This document shows, one piece after another, positions 28,156 through 36,721 of a stretch of DNA of 64,000 bases. The notes under the pieces were generated by a model, which did not search any database, was not told the DNA's origin, and worked only from the letters and a program-made list of their open reading frames with translations. How positions within the stretch are numbered: position 1 is the first letter of the stretch; each line of letters begins with the position of its first letter. Position numbers and translations under genes: made by a program. Source of the stretch: G963667855 sp963667855 (lineage in GTDB: Bacteria > Planctomycetota > Phycisphaerae > UBA1845); NCBI GenBank assembly GCA_963667855.2, contig CAXXKI010000029.1:799158-863157 (forward strand). The letters are read 5' to 3'.

Positions 28156-28302
28156 GTGCCACTGCTCTGTGAGCAGTGATTACACATTTACCGATTTCCA
28201 CGGCGTGCCACTGCTCTGTGAGCAGTGATTACACACCTACCGATTTCTAAAGCGTGCCACTGCTCTGTGAGCAGTGATTACACCTTTACCGATTTCCACA
28301 GT
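28156..28302 (+). repeat. three 49-bp tandem repeats with internal hairpin
   Basis: Three copies start at 28156, 28205 and 28254 with an exact 49-base period. Each begins GTGCCACTGCTCTGTGAGCA, which contains the hairpin CACTGCTC-TGT-GAGCAGTG, and continues GTGATTACAC...ACCGATTTC. The variable part differs by only a few bases, so it is not a CRISPR spacer. Inverted single copies of the hairpin occur at 28438 and 29564. Confidence 0.9.
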
Positions 28303-28431
28303 AAACCTGTTTGCATAAATCGCCGAGGATAAAAGTGCCCATAAATACTATCACCACGTATCAATAAACCGATTCTGTCACCTTGCACTTAATTCACACT
28401 CAATCTACACTCAAACCGTATATTGGTTTAT

Positions 28432-28541
28432 TGATAACCACTGCTCACAGAGCAGTGGCACGTAGTAGTCTTTAGACGTTCGAATAACCGGTGGAGCTTG
28501 ATCCGCCAGATTCCGCAAACCCGCCAGAGGCGAGTGTAACC
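28432..28541 (+). repeat. ~110-bp dispersed element, copy 1
   Basis: Begins with the hairpin CCACTGCTCACAGAGCAGTG (inverted relative to the tandem array) and continues through AGACGTTCGAA and GTGGAGCTTGATCCG to CCGCCAGAGGCGAGTG. A second copy with about 90 percent visual identity starts at 29558. Apparent peptide in both is ELDPxDSxNPPEAS, but no ribosome site precedes it. Confidence 0.8.
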
Positions 28542-28691
28542 GGCGCAAGTTTCGGGGACTCCTTCCTTAACTCCATACGATTCGGAACTACGGTCGAATT
28601 AAGTAACGCGTCCCCTGAACTCCCACGAACTCGACGCCCGAACTCGCAGACGGACTCGACTTATGTTTTTCCAGGGTAATGGTCATCGAAG

Positions 28692-28802
28692 GGGGACAGG
28701 TACGGTTTTGCCTGTTTACGGGCAGGGATTTATCTTGGATAAATGGTCATTGATCACGAAGGCTGGTTGGCTTGCGGGGCAGGCAAAACCGAACCAGTCC
28801 CC
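28692..28802. repeat. 111-bp inverted-repeat element
   Basis: Ends are 23-bp inverted repeats, GGGGACAGGTACGGTTTTGC... and its complement, with two mismatches, separated by 65 bases. No coding content. The core GGGACAGGT-CG is shared with the element at 36041-36136, so this is probably a small non-autonomous family. Confidence 0.7.
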
Positions 28803-28970
28803 TTGACTCACTATGAAGTTCTGAGGACAGTTCACTTAATTCACAGTCAACAAATATCCATGCTCTATTCTAACGACGTTCGGATAGATCGAGTCGAGTA
28901 AATGGGCAACTAAATTCCAGTTTTTTGTTTATTCCAATATCGTCGGTGATTCAGCTACGTGGCCTATCCT

Positions 28971-29465
28971 TTACTCCCCCCGCGTTATTGTTGATTGGAT
29001 GTTCTCACCGCACTCCGGGCAGGTGCCGGATTTGTTGCCGGTCAGGTTGTATCCACAGGTGGTGCATTTTCTCGGTCTCTTACGCCGGTTACCCAGGTCG
29101 ATAGCTACGGCATGCCACACTCCGTGAACCGTAACTGCGGGTAAAAGAGCAAAGCCCGAGACCACGGCCGTACCGGTTGGGTCGGGATTTATTGTGCTAT
29201 CCGGTAATATCGCTTGAATAAAACACTGAGCGGCGGCCATGCAAACGGTGCCGGCCAACGTGATCGGCCAATTACGGTAATACGCACCAATACATCCGAT
29301 CAGCGACGATTGGAGGAAAATCACGAGCGGTATTGTGCAGAAACCAACCCCTTCGTTTACGGGGCCCGGCGAATTACGCATCAGGTAACCGAGGGCGACG
29401 GCGGCCAGTGTTACGACTATGCATAGCAGCCAGGGGCGTAAACGTTTATCAGTGATATGCCGCAT
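28971..29465 (-). CDS. membrane protein with C-terminal zinc ribbon
   Basis: 164 residues: four hydrophobic segments (from PWLLCIVVTLAAVALGYLM to VVSGFALLPAVTVHGVWHAV) and a C-terminal CTTCGYNLTGNKSGTCPECG ribbon with two CxxC pairs. This combination is a planctomycete speciality of unknown role. It lies in the repeat-rich zone, with an orphan IS end 50 bases upstream of its ATG. Confidence 0.75.
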   Translation of the reverse strand: MRHITDKRLRPWLLCIVVTLAAVALGYLMRNSPGPVNEGVGFCTIPLVIFLQSSLIGCIGAYYRNWPITLAGTVCMAAAQCFIQAILPDSTINPDPTGTAVVSGFALLPAVTVHGVWHAVAIDLGNRRKRPRKCTTCGYNLTGNKSGTCPECGENIQSTITRGE

Positions 29466-29515
29466 GGTTCAATCGTCCTTGTGGTTTAAACTATCTACGT
29501 CCCCGTTTCGAACGC

Positions 29516-29555
29516 CGCCATTCACGAAACAAAGTACGCTTTAGTCGGATGAACC
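29516..29555 (-). mobile_element. orphan ISL3 end
   Basis: Forty bases identical to the left (transposase 3') end of the intact ISL3 element at 58421: the full 22-bp terminal repeat plus the last codons of the transposase. The rest of the element is absent. It is a scar of an older insertion or a one-ended event. Confidence 0.85.
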
Positions 29556-29557
29556 AT

Positions 29558-29667
29558 TAATAACCACTGCTCACAGAGCAGTGGCACGTCGTAATCTATA
29601 GACGTTCGAAAAACCCGTGGAGCTTGATCCGTCAGACTCCGAAAACCCGCCAGAGGCGAGTGCAACG
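29558..29667 (+). repeat. ~110-bp dispersed element, copy 2
   Basis: Matches the copy at 28432-28541 in the same orientation, from the hairpin CCACTGCTCACAGAGCAGTG (29564) through GTGGAGCTTGATCCG to CCAGAGGCGAGTG. It starts directly after the orphan ISL3 end. Confidence 0.8.
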
Positions 29668-29763
29668 CCGGCGATTCGTAGCATGAACCTTATCCTAACC
29701 ACCGGCGGTGAACAACTCAAGCGGACGTTCGGCGAACTCTTAAATAAACTGCTCCGCGATTAT

Positions 29764-29888
29764 TTATTACGCCGGCAATTAAATGCACGAATGCGGGAAA
29801 TGAGTTATCAGTTCAGACAACTTTATATGCCGTCTTAAACAGTGATTTGCGGTTGCGTGATACACTTGTTTAATTGCCGGCGTAATAA
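29764..29888. repeat. 125-bp element with perfect 20-bp inverted repeats
   Basis: TTATTACGCCGGCAATTAAA at 29764-29783 and its exact complement at 29869-29888, enclosing 85 bases without coding content. It looks like a miniature inverted-repeat element or a very long hairpin. Confidence 0.75.
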
Positions 29889-30009
29889 TTGAGAGTCAAG
29901 AAAACTCCGTACTCGATTCGTATGGATTTCGTGGTTCGCTTGGTTTTCTCTATGTCGGCCACTTTCGGTGGGCTTTTGAAAAGTTGGCGGTCCTTGTGAC
30001 CGCCGGTTA

Positions 30010-30125
30010 CATCCGCTGTCGGCGGATTTCACCAGCGGCTACCTTATGTTCCGCCCGCGGCGGATTACATCAGCGGCTATCTTATATTCCGCCATTTGCG
30101 GATTTCACGAGCAGTTACCTTATTT
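30010..30125. repeat. degenerate ~37-bp tandem repeat, about three units
   Basis: Units of the form GCGGATTTCACCAGCGGCTA then CCTTATGTTCCGCC recur near 30024, 30061 and 30098 with several substitutions. Non-coding. Confidence 0.65.
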
Positions 30126-30132
30126 GTAACAC

Positions 30133-30175
30133 AACGTCGGCTCACGGCTGAACAGCCGGGAGCCGACGTTTGTTT
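30133..30175. terminator. hairpin downstream of chemoreceptor gene
   Basis: AACGTCGGCTC pairs with GAGCCGACGTT (11 bp) and an inner CGGCTG/CAGCCG helix extends it. The better T-run (TTTGTTTATT) is on the plus strand, but the only gene ending here is the minus-strand chemoreceptor, so it may act in that direction or both. Confidence 0.6.
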
Positions 30176-30201
30176 ATTACGGGGGCATTTTATGTCTATT
30201 A

Positions 30202-32265
30202 CTATTTTCCACTAATCATTACGGATAGGTTTTGCACCATTGTCTTGACCGTCTCCGATTGGGCGGAGAGGTGTTCGGCGGCCGAGGCCGACTCTTCGGC
30301 GTTTGCGGCATTCTGCTGGGTTACGCTATCCATCTGGCTGACGGCTTTGTTGACCTGTTCCACGCCGTTGGCCTGCTCGCTGCTTGCGGTCGCAATCTGG
30401 TTTACCAAATCTGTCGCTTGAGTCACGTTGTCGACGATCGCTCCAAGGGCATCGTTGACCAGGCAGGCCACCTCCGCGCCTTCACGAGCTCTGGTTACGG
30501 AGTCTTCGATGAGTACTGTCGTTTCGCGTGCGGCTTGTCCCGCCCTCTGAGCGAGATTCCGGACCTCTTCCGCAACTACGGCGAATCCCTTACCATGTTC
30601 GCCCGCGCGAGCGGCCTCAACAGCGGCGTTGAGAGCAAGCAGGTTGGTCTGAAATGCGATTTCCTCAATCACCTTGATGATGTTGCTTATCTGCCCCGAA
30701 GCCTCGTTAATGCCGGTCATCGCCTTGTTCAGTTCGGCCATCGTTTCGTTACCGCTTTCAGCAGCATTCCGTGCCTGATCGCTGAGGCTGTTGGCCTCCT
30801 GGGCGTTATGAGCGTTGCAGCGGGTCATTTCGGCCATGCTTGCTAACGCGCTTGAAGTCTCCTCAAGAGATGCGGCCTGTTCGCTGGCTCCGTGGGCAAG
30901 CTGTTGTGACGCGACTGAAACCTGCTTCGATGCTTCATTGACCTGATCAGCACCCTCGTTGACTTCGGTGATTACCTTATTGATAGGCCTGGTGATGCTT
31001 CGCGAGATGAAGATGGCCAGGAAAACCGCAATAACCAGCGTAGTTCCGCCTATCCCCAGGCACCAGTTGCCGACAGTTGCCGTGGCCCGGTCTCCTGTGG
31101 CGACGATCGAAGCCAGCACCTTCTCGCTGCGGCTGGTCATCTGCTGCTCCATTTCGATCACCGGCCGGAGAAGCTCGTCTTCATATACACTGACTCCAAT
31201 GAGCCAATCCCATGGCTCGAAGTATGCGATTCTGACAATCTTGTCGCGTGGGGTTTGTTCATCCTCGTTCTGCCACGCGTAACGTGTTTCGCCAATCTCG
31301 AACGGCTTGAGGTTTGCTGCGACTGCGCACATTTCCTGAATAAACGGCTTGCCATCTTTGTCCCTCACGTCCCAGAGGTCTTCATTATCTCGAAGCCCGT
31401 TTTTGGAGATAACATAGTGGCCTTTGGTATTTCCCCTGGCATTGAGTACGAACACGTATCCGCTATCTCCGATCTTGCGGTCCATAATAGCGTGACGGAG
31501 CGACGAATTCTGCTGTTCCGGTACACCGACGTAAAGAACGCCGGTTACGTTACCGGAAGAGTCAAGAATGGGTTCGTACGCGGTTATGTACCACGCATTG
31601 ACAACATAGGCTCTGCCGAGGAACGTCTCGCCCTTCAATACCGTCGACACAACCGGATTGGGATTACCATTCGGGTTTACCGCGGGAATGAATGTTCCGA
31701 TCGCCCGTGTATTGTCGAGCTTCTTCACGTTCGTCGAGACACGCAGCATGTCACCGGCATCGTTCATTCTTTGGAATACGGTGCAGGTGGAACCGACGAG
31801 ATTTTCCACATCGTCCACCAGAGGAGAGGTTACCGCCGGATCTGAGTTTTGCCCCAACCATGTTTGACCGACCAGCATTTTGGGGAGTTCCACGGTCTGC
31901 CGTTCAGAGGTGTATTGGTTGACGGCCGTCCATGCCTGACGATCTTCGGCAAAGGTCACCGGACCATAGCGATCGAGTACGCTGCGAGCAACGTTTAAAT
32001 CGTAATTGGTCTTTTCCTGCAACAGCTCCTGCTGAGCCTGGCACATGGTGTATACGTCCTGCGCGACGTTCGTAAGGACGGCCATACTCTGATCCACCAC
32101 GGCATCACGCCCGAACTCGTTGTTGGCCGTCAGGCCCGTTCGTGCTTCCCCGACTGTCGCCTCGAAGCCGGAGTTCGCCTGCCAAAGCACAATGACGGAG
32201 ACGAGTACGACGGGGATAGTGGCAAGGCAAATCTTCGACGTAAGGAGTTTAGTCTGTAGTTTCAT
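30202..32265 (-). CDS. methyl-accepting chemotaxis protein with Cache domain
   Basis: About 687 residues from ATG 32265 (TGGAG upstream; the frame is open 51 bases further). N-terminal membrane helix (residues ~10-30), large periplasmic Cache-type sensor (FLGRAYVVNAWYITAYEPIL; GVLYVGVPEQ; FEPWDWLIGVSVYEDE), second helix near 400 (TLVIAVFLAIFI), and a signalling domain with the hairpin tip EEIAFQTNLLALNAAVEAAR and GKGFAVVAEEVRNLAQRAGQ. It senses an unknown small ligand and signals through CheA/CheW. No che gene is adjacent; cheW and another receptor lie at 60 kb. Confidence 0.92.
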   Translation of the reverse strand: MKLQTKLLTSKICLATIPVVLVSVIVLWQANSGFEATVGEARTGLTANNEFGRDAVVDQSMAVLTNVAQDVYTMCQAQQELLQEKTNYDLNVARSVLDRYGPVTFAEDRQAWTAVNQYTSERQTVELPKMLVGQTWLGQNSDPAVTSPLVDDVENLVGSTCTVFQRMNDAGDMLRVSTNVKKLDNTRAIGTFIPAVNPNGNPNPVVSTVLKGETFLGRAYVVNAWYITAYEPILDSSGNVTGVLYVGVPEQQNSSLRHAIMDRKIGDSGYVFVLNARGNTKGHYVISKNGLRDNEDLWDVRDKDGKPFIQEMCAVAANLKPFEIGETRYAWQNEDEQTPRDKIVRIAYFEPWDWLIGVSVYEDELLRPVIEMEQQMTSRSEKVLASIVATGDRATATVGNWCLGIGGTTLVIAVFLAIFISRSITRPINKVITEVNEGADQVNEASKQVSVASQQLAHGASEQAASLEETSSALASMAEMTRCNAHNAQEANSLSDQARNAAESGNETMAELNKAMTGINEASGQISNIIKVIEEIAFQTNLLALNAAVEAARAGEHGKGFAVVAEEVRNLAQRAGQAARETTVLIEDSVTRAREGAEVACLVNDALGAIVDNVTQATDLVNQIATASSEQANGVEQVNKAVSQMDSVTQQNAANAEESASAAEHLSAQSETVKTMVQNLSVMISGK

Positions 32266-32970
32266 ATTGGTTACTCCAAACAGTTCGGGCGAGGGGGTTG
32301 GGCTCGTCCGAGACAAGAACCTGTGCGATCGATGGCACTCTCGGAACCCAGAGGTTATTCCGACCGGTTGGCGTCAGACGCTATTCAACCTGTCGTTTAC
32401 TAGTAGATTTCGGTAAGTGTCTATAGTTACTGAAGAAATGCGTTGGTGCGAAATGCCATTTTCCATAATTTTACCGTCGTGTGCCAATTTAATGACACTG
32501 GAGCCGGAATTATAGGAAGTACGTCCTATATATTAGTGCTATATAGGTTTACTGCGACCTGCGACTTCGAATCGGCAATGATGTACTTAGAGGAGCGGAC
32601 CCAGGCACCACACTCCATTGGAACCCGCTCTATATTGTTATCCTTGAACAAACTGGTTAAATAAAATTCAGGAATTTAGGGAGCATAAAAACAAAAAGCT
32701 TTCACCTCCCAGTTTAGCGTCAGGAGGGGAAAAAGAGTATTTTGGTAAAATATAAAGGGCTGCCACCCTGCTCCGACATGTTTGATTTATTAATTGTGTA
32801 ATACCGAATAGATGTTTGGAGAAATACCTTTTTCGTCTTGACAATAGATTGGTTATAGATTTACATATATTCTAATATGGCTTTGCCTAATAGGTGCCAT
32901 AGCATATGGAGCGGGCGGGGCTATCTTGGGCCGATGTGACATAAATTAGCATTGTGAGGAGGTGGAAAGA
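32266..32970. other. intergenic between divergent genes, weak promoter
   Basis: About 700 AT-rich bases between the chemoreceptor and the PEP-CTERM gene. A TTGACA at 32838 followed 17-18 bases later by TTACATA is a possible promoter for the PEP-CTERM gene. No RNA gene or repeat stands out. Confidence 0.4.
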
Positions 32971-33756
32971 ATGGGCGATAAAGCAATTGCCAGTATTTTC
33001 ATTGCAGGTATGGTGACACAATTCGCCTCGGCGGCGATTCCCATAGTTGATGGAAGCGATTCTGTCTCTTTAAGTTCGTCGTTGATCGTTGTACGTGAGC
33101 AGTACTTCGAGAATGTGGATATAAGTGGTCTGGGAATGCTCGATAGCGCAGGTCCGGTGGATCAATTCGCCCCCGCATCGCCGCCAATGGGCTCAGCAGC
33201 TACCCAAAGAGTGCAGTCGTTGCTGGTGCGCGTGAGCGAATCTGGAGAGGATCAGACTGGTACAATATCGTTCTCGGAAGGTGTGTCCATCCTGGGCATC
33301 GTGACTGACCTTGAAGGCAGCTCCAACTACATCTGGGGGGCGAGACCTAACCAGGGATCTCCTCATAGCCAGCTTGCATCGGCCAGGGATATCTTCGGCG
33401 TAGGTATGGATTACGACTCTGTCGGCTTCTGGGCATATGACGTAAGTGGTGCTAATCCCAGGAGCGAAGATACCTTCTCACTGGACAGAAGCAGCAGGAC
33501 GATCACATTCTCCGCCTTAGCTCCGTTTGCCAATACATGCGATGATTTACGTATTCTGATCACCTATCCGGAAGTCATAGGTTCGGAAGAGTATTTCGAC
33601 GTGGAGTTGACTTCGGGCGCTGGTCTCCAGGTCGGGGCTGAGGATAATAGAGAAGGTCAGCTATTCGAACACATTCTGTTAACGCCTGAGCCGGCTACTT
33701 TTTCGCTCTTAGTCTTGGTTGGTTTAGTAGTAGTAGTCAGACCGAAACCGCGGTAA
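32971..33756 (+). CDS. PEP-CTERM sorted protein
   Basis: 261 residues from ATG 32971, which has GGAGGTGG upstream. N-terminal signal (IASIFIAGMVTQFASA), a secreted body without a recognised fold, and the C-terminal sorting signal PEPATFSLLVLVGLVVVV then RPKPR. Such proteins are cut and anchored by exosortase and often follow exopolysaccharide. No exosortase gene is in the window. Confidence 0.85.
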   Translation: MGDKAIASIFIAGMVTQFASAAIPIVDGSDSVSLSSSLIVVREQYFENVDISGLGMLDSAGPVDQFAPASPPMGSAATQRVQSLLVRVSESGEDQTGTISFSEGVSILGIVTDLEGSSNYIWGARPNQGSPHSQLASARDIFGVGMDYDSVGFWAYDVSGANPRSEDTFSLDRSSRTITFSALAPFANTCDDLRILITYPEVIGSEEYFDVELTSGAGLQVGAEDNREGQLFEHILLTPEPATFSLLVLVGLVVVVRPKPR

Positions 33757-33952
33757 AGACGATATCGTAATTAATGAAATATCCAGAAGGATCTCAGAGA
33801 CGAATACTGCAGAAAGTTTTGGGGACGTCAATTAGCAAGCCGGTGTCCAGACGAAAACGGCACTTTAAATTCGGTTTTTCCTAACCCATGTTCGGCATCG
33901 ACGCTGCGAACGCAGGATATAGCTAAACCCAAATCCGACACATTCAACAGCG

Positions 33953-35212
33953 CTACGCCATTTTGACCGCCGCGCGTAGGTCCTTGTGTTCAAACGCGGA
34001 CGCCATGCGTTTGGTCTGATTTTCGGTGAGACCAATCCGCGAGGCCTCTTCTCGCCAACCTTGAACGGCCAGTCCAACTTCAACGGCAATTGTACGAGCC
34101 TCAGTTTCCTCCAGCTCGAAGTATGTCGCCACGCTCAGAGCCAGTTCCACCGAGGCCGTGGTGTCGTCCGTATCGATGGCGGTTGCCAAAACCCGCGGCT
34201 TGATATCAACGGGTACGGGGTTCAGATCATATGCGGGAGACAACCGCCAGCCCTCTTGTCCTTTATAGAGAAAACCATGGTTCCGAAGATGGTCGTCCGT
34301 GTTCGAAATTAACACGTTGAATACGATGCGCCGCCAGATTGCCTGCATATCTTTCCTGGGTGACGCTCCGTGCTGCCGAAGTGCGTCGGCGAACTCCAGG
34401 TAGCTTCGGGTTTCCCGATCAGTTGCCCCGAGCATGCTCATCGCGGACAAGAATGGAATCCGCGCGTTACTGGAACGATCAAACCGTCGCAACAACAAAA
34501 CCGGTTTATCACCGACAGTCTCAACGCGCCATTCCGGTACGGAAATACCCGCCTTTGCCGCAAGCCCCAGGGCCACCGCCTCCCATCGTACCGAGTCATA
34601 GTCGTCGTCTTTACTGGGGAATTTGGAAATCGCTAGTTGCCCGTCATTGTCCCTGACAGACGCCTTTGGTCGTGCTCCGCCCAGCGACGAGCCGGGGGCC
34701 AACAATAAACGAAAGTCTTCGTCGCTGGCTGATTCCGTGTCCATATGCTCAGCGGCCGACAACAACCGCGGCAAATCAACGAGCTGAGGAATAGGGGTTT
34801 CGTCACCCGATGCGAGAAACGGTCCGTTCGGCTCTAGTGCAAATCGCAAGGCGCCCTGGCGTGCCTCGTCGTTAACCATGAGGAGGTAATCAATCTCGCG
34901 CAATGAGCGAGGCGTTGTGCCCGCCCGTTCCGCGCGACGGCGCTCAGCACGCCGCATCAACACACGTCCCCATCGATCCGGCGCCGAATCACCGAGAGCG
35001 CCAAACATTACCTTATCTGCGGAAGTATGAAACGAGCCGGGTCCAAGTTGCAAACCGGGCTCTAGCGCAAACCGTTCCGGATGCTCGAGCCACGCATCGT
35101 CGTACTCGAAGCTAGCGCTCTCACGCCCCTTTCGCGTGCGAACCCACAACCGCCCGGCAAGCTTCGTCTCGCCGCCCAGCTCCACATAGACCAGAACACC
35201 TGCGTCCATCAC
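33953..35212 (-). CDS. hipA: HipA family kinase toxin
   Basis: 419 residues, near the usual HipA length. HipA is a Ser/Thr kinase that inactivates a translation factor and causes dormancy. Marks: N-terminal subdomain (LAGRLWVRTRKGRESASFEY), GDSAPDRWGR, the GSSLGGARPKA loop, catalytic loop SNTDDHLRNHGFL and the metal-binding LSPAYDLNP. The start (GTG 35212 or ATG 35209) abuts the hipB stop, so the two are translated together. Confidence 0.9.
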   Translation of the reverse strand: MMDAGVLVYVELGGETKLAGRLWVRTRKGRESASFEYDDAWLEHPERFALEPGLQLGPGSFHTSADKVMFGALGDSAPDRWGRVLMRRAERRRAERAGTTPRSLREIDYLLMVNDEARQGALRFALEPNGPFLASGDETPIPQLVDLPRLLSAAEHMDTESASDEDFRLLLAPGSSLGGARPKASVRDNDGQLAISKFPSKDDDYDSVRWEAVALGLAAKAGISVPEWRVETVGDKPVLLLRRFDRSSNARIPFLSAMSMLGATDRETRSYLEFADALRQHGASPRKDMQAIWRRIVFNVLISNTDDHLRNHGFLYKGQEGWRLSPAYDLNPVPVDIKPRVLATAIDTDDTTASVELALSVATYFELEETEARTIAVEVGLAVQGWREEASRIGLTENQTKRMASAFEHKDLRAAVKMA

Positions 35213-35581
35213 CTATTCCTTCCTTCCGTCAGGCGAAAAACGTCTTCCTTTCGTTCGTCGGCGAATTCGCTTCGGCAGGTTCTCCTCATCAAGCTCTAGA
35301 CCAACTAAGTCGCTTCTCACATCAACAAACGTGGCGAGTCGGTCGGAGAGTCCCAGGACAAACAACACCGCCGCGTAGTTGCCCAGGGAAACGCCGGGGT
35401 CTCCCTTCTCGATTTTGTTCAGCGTCGTGCGGCTAATGGACGCGCGTTCGGCCATGATAGAGGTGGCAATTCGCCGCCGCAGCCGTGCATCGCGTATATC
35501 CTGCCCCAGTTTATGCAGTGCCCGTCTTACCGGCAGTGGCAGGCTACCGCTGAGTTTGTTTTTATTCGTTATTGCGTCCAT
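35213..35581 (-). CDS. hipB: HipB-like XRE family antitoxin
   Basis: 122 residues. A helix-turn-helix (SIMAERASISRTTLNKIEKG) in an XRE domain from residues ~25-85, with an Arg/Lys-rich tail. It should bind HipA and repress the pair. The start ATG at 35581 lies downstream of palindrome-like sites at 35603 and 35700. Confidence 0.88.
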   Translation of the reverse strand: MDAITNKNKLSGSLPLPVRRALHKLGQDIRDARLRRRIATSIMAERASISRTTLNKIEKGDPGVSLGNYAAVLFVLGLSDRLATFVDVRSDLVGLELDEENLPKRIRRRTKGRRFSPDGRKE

Positions 35582-35602
35582 TATTATGCCCCTTACACTT
35601 TT

Positions 35603-35626
35603 TATCGTACATTATTCTTGACGTTA
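35603..35626. promoter_or_regulatory. candidate HipB operator 1
   Basis: TATCGTACA-N6-TTGACGTTA, an imperfect palindrome 22 bases upstream of hipB. It shares TATCGTnCATTATT with site 2. Confidence 0.4.
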
Positions 35627-35699
35627 ACACAAGGCTGATCTTGAGACATAGTGATTATCGGGCATCCAGCACGCACATGATACTGATCACAAACCACCT

Positions 35700-35723
35700 T
35701 ATCGTCCATTATTATGAACGATA
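35700..35723. promoter_or_regulatory. candidate HipB operator 2
   Basis: TATCGTCCA-TTATTA-TGAACGATA, a 9+9 palindrome with one mismatch, about 120 bases upstream of hipB. Similarity to site 1 suggests paired operators of an autoregulated toxin-antitoxin gene pair. Confidence 0.45.
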
Positions 35724-36026
35724 TTTCGACGAGTTTTTTAGAAGAGATCCCGTTTTTTCCACCCCTGCACGAATCCGCGTGTGAGATACTCTCTCTACCG
35801 GAGTTCGGGAGACAGTTTTCTCAGTTCGCTTTCAAGTACTACTTCGCGAATAACTGTGGTATTCACGATCCGTATGTTCAGAGCGTGGCCAGATAAGCTG
35901 ATTCCAGGTTTGCCTGTTAGAGATTCGAGGATTTCGTTCTCTCCCCCATCTCTCGCAAAGTGCGCGAGGGTGAGGCACCCGCAGAGGAAGCCGCACCTGT
36001 TGGTTGTTTGGGTTATTCGAAAGCGG

Positions 36027-36140
36027 AATGTATTTGCAACGGGACAGGTCCGTTTTTCTACGGTCTAACAGGCCGGCGGTGCCTGGATGAATTCGGATGT
36101 ACTACGCTTGAGCGTTACCGTAAACGAACCTGTCCCATTC
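36027..36140. repeat. ~110-bp inverted-repeat element
   Basis: GGGACAGGTCCGTTT at 36041-36055 and its complement (one mismatch) at 36122-36136, with further weak pairing outside (CGGAATG/CATTCGG). Same core and size as the element at 28692-28802. Confidence 0.65.
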
Positions 36141-36153
36141 GGATTGGTTATTA

Positions 36154-36579
36154 TCAATTGCAGACCGCCTGGGCGTCTTCGTAATTCAGATCGGTAAGCT
36201 CGAAGAGCAGCGGCGTGCAGGTTCCCGTTTGAATATTCTTACGCGTGCAATTGTGGGAAGAACCAACGGTCAGACCGTTGCTGTTTACCCAGGATCGCGG
36301 CGGATTCATGCCGCTGCCTATGGTCAACTCCTGGCCGTCGTCGTTCGCGCCCGCATCGGCCTGATCGTCGGGCGTGAAATCGAAGACAACCACTACCGAA
36401 TCATCATTGCAGTTAAAACCATTGGTGGGAGCGTCTTCAACCGATACTATTACCGCTGTTCCCGTAACGCTTTTATAAGTACAGTTACCACCAACCAGGT
36501 CCCACACGCACCCGGTGAGACCGACGGCCACTACTACAATCGCCGCCGCCGTAGCGAAACTTACCAGCCGCTCGTTCAT
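36154..36579 (-). CDS. small lipoprotein of unknown function
   Basis: 141 residues from ATG 36579 (GGAGGAG upstream). Lipoprotein signal ends at VGLTGC, Cys near residue 24. The mature part has paired cysteines (NCTYKS, FNCNDDS, HNCTRKN, GTCTP, AVCN), so it is likely disulphide-bonded. No family recognised. It lies downstream of the DUF5009 gene on the same strand but with ~140 bases between. Confidence 0.7.
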   Translation of the reverse strand: MNERLVSFATAAAIVVVAVGLTGCVWDLVGGNCTYKSVTGTAVIVSVEDAPTNGFNCNDDSVVVVFDFTPDDQADAGANDDGQELTIGSGMNPPRSWVNSNGLTVGSSHNCTRKNIQTGTCTPLLFELTDLNYEDAQAVCN

Positions 36580-36721
36580 ATCAATAAGCTCCTCCAATAT
36601 GGATTGTTCAACAGAACCCGGGTATTCAACCAACCGAAAAAGGAACCGCCCGGGCATACATGGTTCCGCGAAATTGATTTCGCCTCTATTCTACATTCGT
36701 CCAGGTGTCCGCAAAGTGCAA

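Noticed and set aside
28156..28302. CRISPR-like array
   Set aside because: Three units with a constant period, but the 'spacers' are nearly identical and no cas gene is nearby.
28491..28679. Small protein beginning ELDPPDSANPPEAS, also at 29617
   Set aside because: The similarity comes from the duplicated non-coding element; no ribosome site and the frames diverge immediately after it.
35714..35896. 60-residue plus-strand gene upstream of hipB
   Set aside because: No ribosome site or family; overlaps the candidate operator.
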